From contig NZ_BHZC01000001.1 of NCBI RefSeq assembly GCF_003865135.1, forward strand, positions 8,184,001-8,248,000: a DNA stretch of 64,000 nucleotides, in the 5' to 3' direction. The first letter of the stretch is position 1, and each line of letters starts with the position of its first letter. This DNA comes from Streptomyces chrestomyceticus JCM 4735. Its GTDB lineage: Bacteria > Actinomycetota > Actinomycetes > Streptomycetales > Streptomycetaceae. Below are positions 37,006 through 44,549 of the stretch, in pieces. Made by a program: the position numbers and the translations under genes. The notes under the pieces are model-generated. The model was not told the origin of the DNA and searched no databases. It saw only the letters and a program-made list of their open reading frames with translations.

Positions 37006-38045
37006 GCGCGCGCCTCCGCACGGCGGGACGGCCAGGGGGCGCGGTTCCACGCCATCGTCGACCAGGGCATGGACATCTCCTCGGGGCTGCCGACCTCGGC
37101 CGGCTTCAGTGCGGCCAGGTCCACGGCCTCCCGGTGGCGGGCGTAGACCCGTTCCACGTAGCGGTGGCCGGTGTCGGCACCGATCACCAGGTGGAGCCGG
37201 TCGGGGTGGCGGCGGGACTCGTAGGTGGCGGTCAGGTAGGCGGCGCCGGTGGACAGCCCGGCGAAGACGGCGTGCTCGCGCAGCAGGGCGACGGCGCCGG
37301 ACATGGCGTGGGTGAAGTCCATCCAGTGGACCGCGTCGTACAACTGGTGGCGGACGTTGTCGAAGGGGATCGAGGAACCGATGCCGGCGATGATGGCTTC
37401 CGGGTCGTGGTGGTCCTGGCTCCCGAAGGTGACGCTGCCGAACGGCTGCACCCCGACCAGCCGGACACCGGGATCGCGGCGGCGCAGATGCCGCACCAGG
37501 CCGCCGGTCGAGGCTCCCGACCCGACGCCGCCGACGACCGTCGGGGTGCGGCCCGGCAGGGCCCTGGTCACCAGGTCGGCGACCTCCTGGTAGCCCAGGT
37601 AGTGGATGTCGTCGTGGTACTGCCGCATCCAGTGGACGTCGGGCCGTTCGGCGAGGATCTCCCGGACCCGCCGGACCCGCAGCTCCTGGTCGAGCTTGAG
37701 GTTCTTCGACGGTCTGACCTGCTCGACCGTCGCGCCGAGGATCTCCAGTTGGGCGAGGGTGGTGGCGTCCACGGTGGTCGAGGCCACGATGTGGCAGCGC
37801 AGGCGGTAGCGGTGGCAGGCCAGCGCCAGGGCGTAGGCGTAGATGCCGCTGGAGCTGTCTATCAGGGTCTGCCCGGTACGGACGGTGCCCCGGTCGAGCA
37901 GCCGCCGGACGGCCGCCAGCGCGGAGTAGATCTTCATCGACTCGAACCGCAGCAGCACCATGCCGTCCGTCAGTTGGACGAGGTCGGGTCTCTTGAGGGC
38001 GTCGGCTATGTGGGGATGGGTGCCGACTGTGTCGGAAGGTGTCAC
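37002..38045 (-). CDS. PLP-dependent cysteine synthase-like enzyme
   Basis: This 347-residue fold-type-II PLP enzyme resembles cysteine synthase and SbnA-like beta-replacement enzymes. The PLP lysine is probably in RFESMKIYSALAAV, and the phosphate loop is VVGGVGSGASTGGLVRHL. The Asn loop (normally TSGNTGIALA) reads SSSGIYAYALA, so the Asn that usually contacts the PLP ring oxygen is replaced. The GTG start overlaps the kinase stop as GTGA. With a kinase upstream, it may use a phosphorylated hydroxy-amino acid as substrate. Confidence 0.88.
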   Translation of the reverse strand: MTPSDTVGTHPHIADALKRPDLVQLTDGMVLLRFESMKIYSALAAVRRLLDRGTVRTGQTLIDSSSGIYAYALALACHRYRLRCHIVASTTVDATTLAQLEILGATVEQVRPSKNLKLDQELRVRRVREILAERPDVHWMRQYHDDIHYLGYQEVADLVTRALPGRTPTVVGGVGSGASTGGLVRHLRRRDPGVRLVGVQPFGSVTFGSQDHHDPEAIIAGIGSSIPFDNVRHQLYDAVHWMDFTHAMSGAVALLREHAVFAGLSTGAAYLTATYESRRHPDRLHLVIGADTGHRYVERVYARHREAVDLAALKPAEVGSPEEMSMPWSTMAWNRAPWPSRRAEARA

Positions 38046-39004
38046 GCGTAGCCTCCTTGGGCGAAAGAGCACTGGTGACCGAGCGAACGGAAGAAGGCGG
38101 ACAGCTCGCCCTTCAGGGACGGCGCCGGCCGGCCGCTGAAGAGGTAACCGACGAGCGATCCGGTGTGGGCGACGAAGACGCCGTCCGCCCCGAACTCCTC
38201 GCGGTGGGCCAGGACGGTCTCGAAGGTGTGCTTGGGCAGCACCTCCTGGGACAGCGCGCTGCTGAAGGTCGCGGCCCGGGCCACGGCTGCCGGGTCGCCG
38301 GAGGCGAAGCCCTTCAGGAGGTCGGTCAGGCACCGTTCGTACTCCGTGGCGCAGCGCCGGTAGTGCCGCCGCAGCACCGGTGTCACCGCGGCGGTGTCCA
38401 CCGTGCCCGGCTCCATGACGAACGCGGTGTGGAAGCCGATGCCGGTGCCCAGCCGCCGTACGACCCGGTGCCGTCCGCTCAGGTAGAGCGCGAACTCGTC
38501 GAGGAACACGCTGTCGGCGCGCTCTATCGCCGACAGGACGCGGAGGACGGCCCCGGTGTCGTACGGCAGCGAGAAGAGCCGGAACAGGCAGCGCAGGGTC
38601 GCCACGATGTCCGCCGTCGAACTGGCCATGCCCACCCCGACGTGCAGGTCCGAGTGGGAACTCCAGCGGCCCGGCGGCAGCGTCCGGCCGAAGTGCTCCA
38701 GGAAGAGCCGCGCGGCCGTGGCCGCCTTCGCGCCGAGGGGCGGTGCGTCGGGCGTTGCGGCGTGCGGTTCGTCGCCGGGGACGGCGTCCGGCGAGAAGTA
38801 CACCCAGGAGTGCCGGTCCACGGGGAACGAGACGATCGCGATGTCCGCGTCACCGCCGGGGCGCAGCGGGCCCTGGAACAGCTCGCCCAGCGTCCCCTGG
38901 CAGACGCCGGAGACCCACCGTGCCGGGGCGCCGTCGGGGGTGGTCAGCATCGGGCACCGTACAACGGCCGTGCCGGGCCCGGCCGTCGGCCGCCCCGGAG
39001 ACAT
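38042..39004 (-). CDS. GHMP family kinase, PduX (L-threonine kinase)-like
   Basis: This protein of up to 320 residues is a GHMP kinase. VCQGTLGELFQGPL near the N-terminus matches the PduX/BluE start, and HVGVGMASSTADIVATL is the ATP-binding motif 2. PduX phosphorylates threonine for the aminopropanol arm of cobalamin. Here the gene heads a five-gene operon with a PLP beta-replacement-type enzyme, so phospho-threonine or phospho-serine may instead feed that enzyme. The ATG at 39004 has GAGGAA 11 bases upstream; an ATG at 38950 is a reasonable alternative. A cobalamin riboswitch precedes it. Confidence 0.82.
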   Translation of the reverse strand: MSPGRPTAGPGTAVVRCPMLTTPDGAPARWVSGVCQGTLGELFQGPLRPGGDADIAIVSFPVDRHSWVYFSPDAVPGDEPHAATPDAPPLGAKAATAARLFLEHFGRTLPPGRWSSHSDLHVGVGMASSTADIVATLRCLFRLFSLPYDTGAVLRVLSAIERADSVFLDEFALYLSGRHRVVRRLGTGIGFHTAFVMEPGTVDTAAVTPVLRRHYRRCATEYERCLTDLLKGFASGDPAAVARAATFSSALSQEVLPKHTFETVLAHREEFGADGVFVAHTGSLVGYLFSGRPAPSLKGELSAFFRSLGHQCSFAQGGYA

Positions 39005-39179
39005 TCCCTGCGGTATTCCTCGCTCACGAACACGCCCTCTCTCGCCGCACCCGGCCCGAGGATTTCGGCCGGTGAGTGAGAGGGCGGCCGCGCCGGGACG
39101 CGCGTTGCTCCGCCTGCACCGCCGACCCAGCCCTCGAGGTCACCGTGGACAGCGCGTACGCCGGTCCTCGCCCGTACGC

Positions 39180-39383
39180 GCGCAGTGGCAGGTATCCGGA
39201 CTCATGGGCATGTCGGCCGGGCCTTCCGGCAACAGCTACCGGCCACCGCTTCCCGCACCCTTCGACCGGGTCCGGTGCTCCATCGGCGGCTTTCGCTCCC
39301 ACTCACCGCTGCGGGACAGTCCCGGATTTCCACCGGGTTCCCTCTTACGACGCCCCACGGAGAGTGGCGCGAACCGACTGCGC
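39180..39383 (-). ncRNA. Cobalamin riboswitch controlling the five-gene operon
   Basis: On the minus strand the RNA starts with GCGCAGT (complement at 39377-39383), which pairs with ACTGCGC at its 3' end (39180-39186). Inside are GGGAACCCGGTGGAAATCCG, GGGACTGTCCCGCAGCGGTGA and AGTCCGGATACCTGCCACTG, the conserved AdoCbl core. TACGCT at 39389-39394 is a plausible -10. The kinase start lies about 175 bases downstream. Confidence 0.92.
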
Positions 39384-39678
39384 ACATCAGCGTAGAGGCG
39401 TTCCCGCCACCGCAACAGAGAGGTCTGTGTGGTTGTCTCGATTGGTGCCGCTGACAGGCGCGGGAAGTGTGCAGTACGGGCGCGCGGCCCGCGGGAGCCT
39501 GTCACCAGCGATCCTGCGGTGCAGCACACCGCCCGTGCCCCGCCTCAAACATGTCATGTCAGTACGTCTCCTCACGGTCCCGCAACAGATCCACCCGCTG
39601 GACCCGGTGGCCGATTTGAGCCTCCGGGCCCTCAGCTGGAGAGCCGCACGGGAGCCCTGGGGCCGATGTGGCCCGTGA

Positions 39679-39828
39679 TCGGACTCCTTCCCCTCACCAT
39701 CGGCCGGCCCGCCCGGCACGCTAGAGGAGCGTCAGATCAAGGACTCGGGCGACGCCGGTTTCGGCCAGGACAGTTACCAGCAGATCTACGCGGACGAGGC
39801 GAGCCGGAAGGCCCCCGGCCGCCGGTGA
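39679..39828 (+). pseudogene. C-terminal remnant of an unidentified gene
   Basis: The frame ending at 39828 reads LEERQIKDSGDAGFGQDSYQ and continues to a TGA with strongly coding-type third positions, but has no start codon after the stop at 39676-39678. A 12-bp terminator hairpin follows 22 bases later, as for a real gene end. I cannot name the family. The rest of 39384-39678 shows nothing I can assign beyond the riboswitch promoter. Confidence 0.4.
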
Positions 39829-39850
39829 CGGACGATGATGGAAGCTCACT

Positions 39851-39880
39851 CCCGCCGTGCGGGCCACTCCGCACGGCGGG
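39851..39880 (+). terminator. Hairpin upstream of the first P450
   Basis: CCCGCCGTGCGG and its complement flank the six-base loop GCCACT. It would end the remnant gene and insulate the P450 genes. Confidence 0.7.
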
Positions 39881-39909
39881 GCCGGGCTGTCAGTCAGGAG
39901 GCGTTGGCC

Positions 39910-41241
39910 ATGCGGATCCCTGGACCCGAGCCCCGGCCGGACGGCGGGGCGGGGGCGGTCGCCGCGGCGGGCGGACTGCACACCTACCAGTTGCGACTGC
40001 ACGCGGAGTACGGGCCCGTCGTACGGTTCCAACTGCCGGGCGCGGAGACGGCCGTGTCGGTCGCCGACCCCGTACTGCTGGAGGCCACGGCCCACATCGA
40101 CAAACGGCCGGAGCGGCTGTTCGCGTTCCTGGCCCCGCTGTGCGAGGCGGGCAACTTGCAGGTGATGCCGGCCGAGGAGCACACCCCCTGGCGGCGTGTC
40201 CTGCTGTCGGTGCTGGCCGGACGCCCGTCCCACGAGCGGCACTTCGAGCGGTTCACCGCGCTGGCGGCCGGACTCGCCGACCACTGGGGCGAGCAGGCGG
40301 GCCACGGGCCCGTAGCGCTGCAGAAGGGCCTCACCGAGCTGTCGCTCCGGATGATCTGTGCTTACGCGCTGGAGGGCGAGGCCGCGGACCCGGAGGGCGT
40401 CGTCACGGCCTTCGAGGAGGTGCTCACCGAGTATTTGGGGCGGCTCTACCAGGTGCCGGTACCGGGCACAAAGGAGGAACGCGCCGAGCGGGCGGCCCGG
40501 GCCCTCGCCTACCTGCGCGCGACGGTCGACCGGGTGGTCGCGGCGCACCACTCCGGGGGCCGTGCGGACCGCAGCGATCTCGTCGGGGCACTGGTCGAGG
40601 CCGGTGAGCGGCCCGCGCGCATCCGCGACACCGTCATGATGACGCTGCTGGCCGCCCACCACACCACCGGAGTCGCCGTCTCCTGGACCCTGTACCTCCT
40701 GGGCCGTCACCCCGAGGCGGCCGAGCGGGTCGCCGCCGAACTGGACCGCGTACTCGGTGACCGTGCCGTGCCCGAGTACGCCGACCTGCGGCACCTCAGC
40801 TACCTGGACATGGTCCTGAAGGAAGCGATGCGGCTCTACCCGCCCGGCCCGTACGGCGCGCGGGAGACGGCCGGGCCGCTCGTCCTGGGCGACTACGAAC
40901 TCCCGGCCGGGACGACGGTGTTCTACCCGTTCTGGGCCGTGCACATGAACCCCGACCACTGGCCCGAGCCCGAGAAGTTCGTCCCCGAGCGGTTCACCCC
41001 GCAGGAGGTGGCCGGGCGGCCGAGGCTGGCCTACATCCCGTTCGGCATCGGGCCGCGAAGCTGCGAGGGCGCCCAGCTCGCCATGGTCGAGGCCGAACTG
41101 GTCCTGGCCGTCCTGCTCAAACGCTTCCGCTTCCGGCCCGCGCCGGGGCACCGGGTGACACCGGTCGAACGCTTCGTGCTGTGGGCGCGCGACGACATCC
41201 ACATGCTCCTGACGCCTCGCGACACCGCGCCGCGGGCGTGA
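39910..41241 (+). CDS. Cytochrome P450
   Basis: This 443-residue heme monooxygenase has the I-helix MMTLLAAHHTTGVAVSWTLY (oxygen-activating Thr), the ExxR pair in VLKEAMRLYPPG, the PERF motif in FVPERFTPQE, and the heme loop FGIGPRSCEGAQLA with the cysteine ligand. The sequence type resembles bacterial class II-like P450s (CYP102/110-like spacing). The ATG has AGGAGG upstream. It begins a run of same-strand genes with a fulvocin C-related protein, a second P450 and a short peptide. No ferredoxin gene is adjacent. Confidence 0.94.
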   Translation: MRIPGPEPRPDGGAGAVAAAGGLHTYQLRLHAEYGPVVRFQLPGAETAVSVADPVLLEATAHIDKRPERLFAFLAPLCEAGNLQVMPAEEHTPWRRVLLSVLAGRPSHERHFERFTALAAGLADHWGEQAGHGPVALQKGLTELSLRMICAYALEGEAADPEGVVTAFEEVLTEYLGRLYQVPVPGTKEERAERAARALAYLRATVDRVVAAHHSGGRADRSDLVGALVEAGERPARIRDTVMMTLLAAHHTTGVAVSWTLYLLGRHPEAAERVAAELDRVLGDRAVPEYADLRHLSYLDMVLKEAMRLYPPGPYGARETAGPLVLGDYELPAGTTVFYPFWAVHMNPDHWPEPEKFVPERFTPQEVAGRPRLAYIPFGIGPRSCEGAQLAMVEAELVLAVLLKRFRFRPAPGHRVTPVERFVLWARDDIHMLLTPRDTAPRA

Positions 41242-41338
41242 CCCCTGGGCCTGAACCTGGTGCGTGCTGCCAGGGCTGGTGTGCGGGGAAGCCGGGTATG
41301 CATGGGGCGGCAGTGCCGGTGCGAGCAGGGGAGTGGCC

Positions 41339-42271
41339 ATGACGGAGTGGTTATTGGCGTTCGACGCGGGCTGTGGCGTGTGCCGTGAGGCGGCCGGGGA
41401 GATCGGCAGCGTGGTGGACGACCGGCTGACGATGGCGGGACTCGGAGACGAACGCGTACGCGGCCTGCGGCGGCAGGCGCTGGGCGACGACCCGCCGTTC
41501 GTCCCCACGCTGCTGGCCGTGCAGGGGGGCCGGGTACGGGCGTGGACGGGCCCGGCGCTGTCGGTACGGCTGTGCCGTCTGCTGGGGCCGGCCGGCTCCC
41601 TGCGGGTGGTGCGGGCCCTGAACCGGACCGACGTGCTCGTGCACGGCGACCGGCGCAGACTGCTCAAGGCCGTGCCGGGCCTGGCCCTGGGCGCGTTCCT
41701 GGTCTCCGGCGGGCTGGCCGCTCCGGCCATGGCCTCACCCGGGCGCCGGATGACGGCGGCCGCCGCCGAGGAGTGGGCCGCTGGGCTGAAACGGCTCCCC
41801 ACCGGCTACCGCGAGGTGACCGCGCTGCCGATGCCGCAGCGCAGGGCCGTGTACGCCCGTATCCCGGACCGCGCGAAGGCCGGCCTGTGGCTGGAGCACG
41901 TACAGCGCTACCGGGCGGCGCACCCCGAGCTGTCCGGGCCGCGGGCGGCGATGCTGGAGAAGGTCGCCGCGGCGATACCGGCCGTCTTCGCCGGGACCGG
42001 CGCCTGGTCTGCGGCGGACGTCGACCGGCTGCGGGAGGAGTCGGCGGCGGTCCTGGGCCCCGACGTGTCGTTCGCCGCGCTCGGAGTGCTCGGCCCGGCC
42101 GAGTCGCCCGCACCGGCCGCCTCCGGGAACCCCCGCCTGCTGATGAACTGCGACTGCCACAAGGGCGCCAGTGGCTGCAGTTCCTGCGGCAACTCCGTGC
42201 CCTGCACCCCGCAGGCTTCGGGCTGCGGGTGGCTGTGGCAGCAGAACTGCGACGGGGTGTGCGGCGGCTGA
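41339..42271 (+). CDS. Bacteriocin fulvocin C-related protein
   Basis: This 310-residue protein has an N-terminal thioredoxin/DUF393-like part with LLAFDAGCGVCREAAGEIG (CxxC type), a hydrophobic segment near residues 105-128 (LLKAVPGLALGAFLVSGGLA), a helical middle region, and a Cys-rich C-terminus of about 43 residues. The C-terminus contains MNCDCHKGASGCSSCGNS and CGWLWQQNCDGVC, ten cysteines in all, matching the fulvocin C-related family. It may be released as a disulfide-rich bacteriocin or remain membrane-bound. The ATG has GGGGAG upstream. Confidence 0.75.
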   Translation: MTEWLLAFDAGCGVCREAAGEIGSVVDDRLTMAGLGDERVRGLRRQALGDDPPFVPTLLAVQGGRVRAWTGPALSVRLCRLLGPAGSLRVVRALNRTDVLVHGDRRRLLKAVPGLALGAFLVSGGLAAPAMASPGRRMTAAAAEEWAAGLKRLPTGYREVTALPMPQRRAVYARIPDRAKAGLWLEHVQRYRAAHPELSGPRAAMLEKVAAAIPAVFAGTGAWSAADVDRLREESAAVLGPDVSFAALGVLGPAESPAPAASGNPRLLMNCDCHKGASGCSSCGNSVPCTPQASGCGWLWQQNCDGVCGG

Positions 42272-42402
42272 GGAACTGCCGTACGGGCAGACGCCCCGCA
42301 CCGTGAGGTGGACTCCGGAAGCGGGTGCGGGCACGCGAACGTAGGGTGAGCGGGGCCGGCCGACCTGCCCCGCGTGTGCAGGCGCCCCGCGTACTGGGAG
42401 GC

Positions 42403-42540
42403 ATGCCGCAGACGCCGGTTCACCGACGTTCGTGCTGGTCCACGGCGACAGCGGCTCGTCCGCGTACTGGGCGGGAGTCGTACGGGAACTGGCCCTGCGC
42501 GGGCATCAGGCGCCCTCGGTGGTTCAGTGCGGGTCGGGGA
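42403..42540 (+). pseudogene. Alpha/beta hydrolase N-terminal remnant
   Basis: After MPQTP the sequence shifts frame and reads TFVLVHGDSGSSAYWAGVV and RELALRGHQAPSV, the start of an alpha/beta hydrolase (HG oxyanion loop), then loses similarity after about 45 residues. On the minus strand at 42553-42605 the sequence PHDPGELATALANLL could be another hydrolase end. The whole gap 42272-42759 therefore looks like decayed gene pieces; nothing else is recognisable in it. Confidence 0.5.
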
Positions 42541-42759
42541 CAGGGGACTGGCTCACAGCAAGTTCGCGAGCGCCGTCGCCAGTTCGCCCGGATCGTGCGG
42601 GCCGACGTGCGTCGGCGGGCGGCGAGGACCGGTGTCCGGTGTGTTCACCTTTACGGGTGGACTGGCGCCCCCGTGGCATTGGGGGCGATTGTCGCCGGGA
42701 AAACACTGGGCACGGTGGCGACTTGGGTGCCCCGGTGACGGCCCTCGGAAGGGCGTGCG

Positions 42760-43926
42760 GTGAGCGTGAGAGAAATGCGCCGGTTCCGGCGTGATCCGCT
42801 GCAATACATCGAAGACTGCGCACGCCGGGCCCCGGCAGCGGTGTTCCGGCTCCCCTGGGGCGCCTGGTGCGTGCGGGACACCGAGCTGGCGCTCACCGTG
42901 CTGCGCGACCCGCTCTTCCACAGCGGCAGGTCCACCTTCTTCGGGAATATGCTGCCTTCGCGAACCGCCCAGATCGCCCTCGGCCGGGCCGTCCGGGACC
43001 TGATGCGGGCGCACCTGCCCGCTTACCGTCAGCGGATGGCCGAGGCGGCGGCCGGGCTGGGCCCGGTCAGCCAGTGGCCGGGAGCGGGGCCGCTGCTGGT
43101 CCACCGGTGCACGGCGGACGTGCTGCTGCATCCCGGCGCCCCGTCGGCGCTGCGGCGACAGTTGGAACAAGCCGTGACGGCCGGCCTCACCGCCCGCCAG
43201 CCGTCCATGCGTCAACGGGCGCGGGCGGAACTGCTCCGCCCCAAGCTGCTGGCCGCGATCATCGAGCATGTCCACGACCGCCGGGCGCAGGGCCCCGCGG
43301 CGGGCGAGCCGCAGGACGTCCTGGACGCCGTGATCGGAGCCGGCCCCGAGGAACTGACCGACCGGACCGTGGCGAACCTGTACGTGCTGCTGTTCCAGTC
43401 GATCGTCGGCAACATCGGCTACGCGGTGGCGTGGTCGCTGCTGCTGGCCTGTCTTCACCACCCGCCCGGCCCGCCGTGGCCATGGCCCGCCGAAGGGCTG
43501 GTGCGGGAGGCCGCACGCCACCGCCCGTTCGTCTGGATGGTCGGCCGGCCCGTCCCCCACGCCCTCGAATTCGGCGGCCTGCCCTTCGCGGCGGGCACGA
43601 TCCTGTCGGTCAGCCCCTACCTGCTGCACCACGACCCGCACCGCTGGGACCGGCCCGAGGCCTTCCGGCCCGAACGCTGGGACGAACCAGATGGGCAAGG
43701 CCCCTACCTCCCCTTCAGCGCGGGCCCTTTCACCTGCGCCGGAGCGGCCGTCGCCCACAGCCTGACCACCGAGGCGGTCGCCGCCCTGGGCCAGGACGCC
43801 CGCCTGACCGTCAGCGGCGGCGATGCCCGGCCCCTGGTGTCCGGCTCCGTCCTGCCCCGCCCCTTCACCCTGCGCCGCGACCTCAAGGCCCCCGTTCAGC
43901 CCGCGCTGACGAAGGGAGGTGAATGA
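42760..43926 (+). CDS. Cytochrome P450, candidate peptide-modifying enzyme
   Basis: This 388-residue P450 has ExxR in VREAARHRPFVW, the FRPERWDEP segment, and the heme loop FSAGPFTCAGAAVA with the cysteine ligand. The I-helix region LLFQSIVGNIGYAVAWSLLL lacks the usual acid-Thr pair, as in some P450s that couple aromatic rings rather than insert oxygen. The GTG start follows GGAAGGG. A 23-codon Trp/Tyr-rich peptide gene begins one base after its TGA (43924-43926), with its ribosome site inside the P450 gene. Together they suggest a P450-modified ribosomal peptide. Confidence 0.88.
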   Translation: MSVREMRRFRRDPLQYIEDCARRAPAAVFRLPWGAWCVRDTELALTVLRDPLFHSGRSTFFGNMLPSRTAQIALGRAVRDLMRAHLPAYRQRMAEAAAGLGPVSQWPGAGPLLVHRCTADVLLHPGAPSALRRQLEQAVTAGLTARQPSMRQRARAELLRPKLLAAIIEHVHDRRAQGPAAGEPQDVLDAVIGAGPEELTDRTVANLYVLLFQSIVGNIGYAVAWSLLLACLHHPPGPPWPWPAEGLVREAARHRPFVWMVGRPVPHALEFGGLPFAAGTILSVSPYLLHHDPHRWDRPEAFRPERWDEPDGQGPYLPFSAGPFTCAGAAVAHSLTTEAVAALGQDARLTVSGGDARPLVSGSVLPRPFTLRRDLKAPVQPALTKGGE

Positions 43927-43927
43927 C

Positions 43928-43999
43928 ATGATCGCTGCTATCCGACGCATCTTCTGGGACAAGCCCGCCAGTTACTGGGAGCCGGATGTCTGGCTCTGA
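43928..43999 (+). CDS. 23-residue Trp/Tyr-rich peptide, candidate RiPP precursor
   Basis: The ATG at 43928 is eight bases after GGGAGG and one base after the P450 stop; the frame ends at TGA 43997-43999. The peptide starts MIAAIRRIFWDKP and ends ASYWEPDVWL, so three Trp and one Tyr lie in 23 residues, with Y-W and a second W six positions apart at the C-terminus. A 16-bp hairpin follows at once. Short precursors beside a single P450 are known for biarylitides, atropopeptides and related crosslinked peptides. This assignment is inference, but the translation signals are unusually good. Confidence 0.7.
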   Translation: MIAAIRRIFWDKPASYWEPDVWL

Positions 44000-44015
44000 C
44001 AGTTCCGGCTGGTCC

Positions 44016-44056
44016 CGGTGGCCCGCGCGCCATGGCCGATGGCGTGCGGGCCACCG
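44016..44056. terminator. Bidirectional terminator after the peptide gene
   Basis: A 16-bp stem with one G-U pair and a nine-base loop lies between the peptide gene and the convergent minus-strand gene ending at 44103. Confidence 0.85.
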
Positions 44057-44102
44057 CTGTGATGTCGTCCGCGCCGCGCGCTGGATCCTGGACGTCCTCC
44101 GG

Positions 44103-44549
44103 TCAGAACGCACCACCGAGGCGCTCGATCAGCACTCGCGCCGTCTCGTCAGCACCTGCGGCGGCCCCGGCCGTGACCGCGCCGACGGCGACCGGCGCCA
44201 GGATGCCCTTGAGCGCCGCCACCGCGCGCCGTACGGCGCCGCGGTCCGGCTGGTCCCGGCTCGCCTCGTCGAGGATGGCCGCCTCGATGGCCGCGGCGTC
44301 GTCCAGAGCCTCTTCCGGGACGGCCAGCGAAGGCAGCAGGCGCAGGGTGTCGGCGACGGCTTCGACCAGGGCCGCGAATTCCGGGGCGACCTTCCGGCCG
44401 TCCTTCCGGGCGGTGTTCTCCGCGCCGTCGCCCCAGGCCAGTTGCGACCCCACGACATTGCCGTACGTCACCGGCCCCTGCACCTTGCCCGCATTGCCGT
44501 CGCCGACCTGGAATATCCGGTCGCCGAAGTGCGGCGATGTTTCGCTCAT
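44103..44549 (-). CDS. Hypothetical protein with N-terminal polar repeat-like segment
   Basis: This 148-residue protein begins SETSPHFGDRIFQVGDGNAG, a polar segment of the kind found before effector domains in actinomycete signalling proteins (FGD, GN, GKV), and continues as an Ala-rich helical protein (EFAALVEAVADTLRLLPSLA; AVRRAVAALKGILAPVAVGA). There is no signal peptide. The ATG overlaps the DUF6232 stop as ATGA, so the two are made together. No function can be assigned. Confidence 0.75.
   Translation of the reverse strand: MSETSPHFGDRIFQVGDGNAGKVQGPVTYGNVVGSQLAWGDGAENTARKDGRKVAPEFAALVEAVADTLRLLPSLAVPEEALDDAAAIEAAILDEASRDQPDRGAVRRAVAALKGILAPVAVGAVTAGAAAGADETARVLIERLGGAF

Noticed and set aside
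39076..39678. 200-codon plus-strand frame over the second riboswitch
   Set aside because: It is the complement of a conserved RNA structure; only its last 40 codons lie outside and have weak coding bias.
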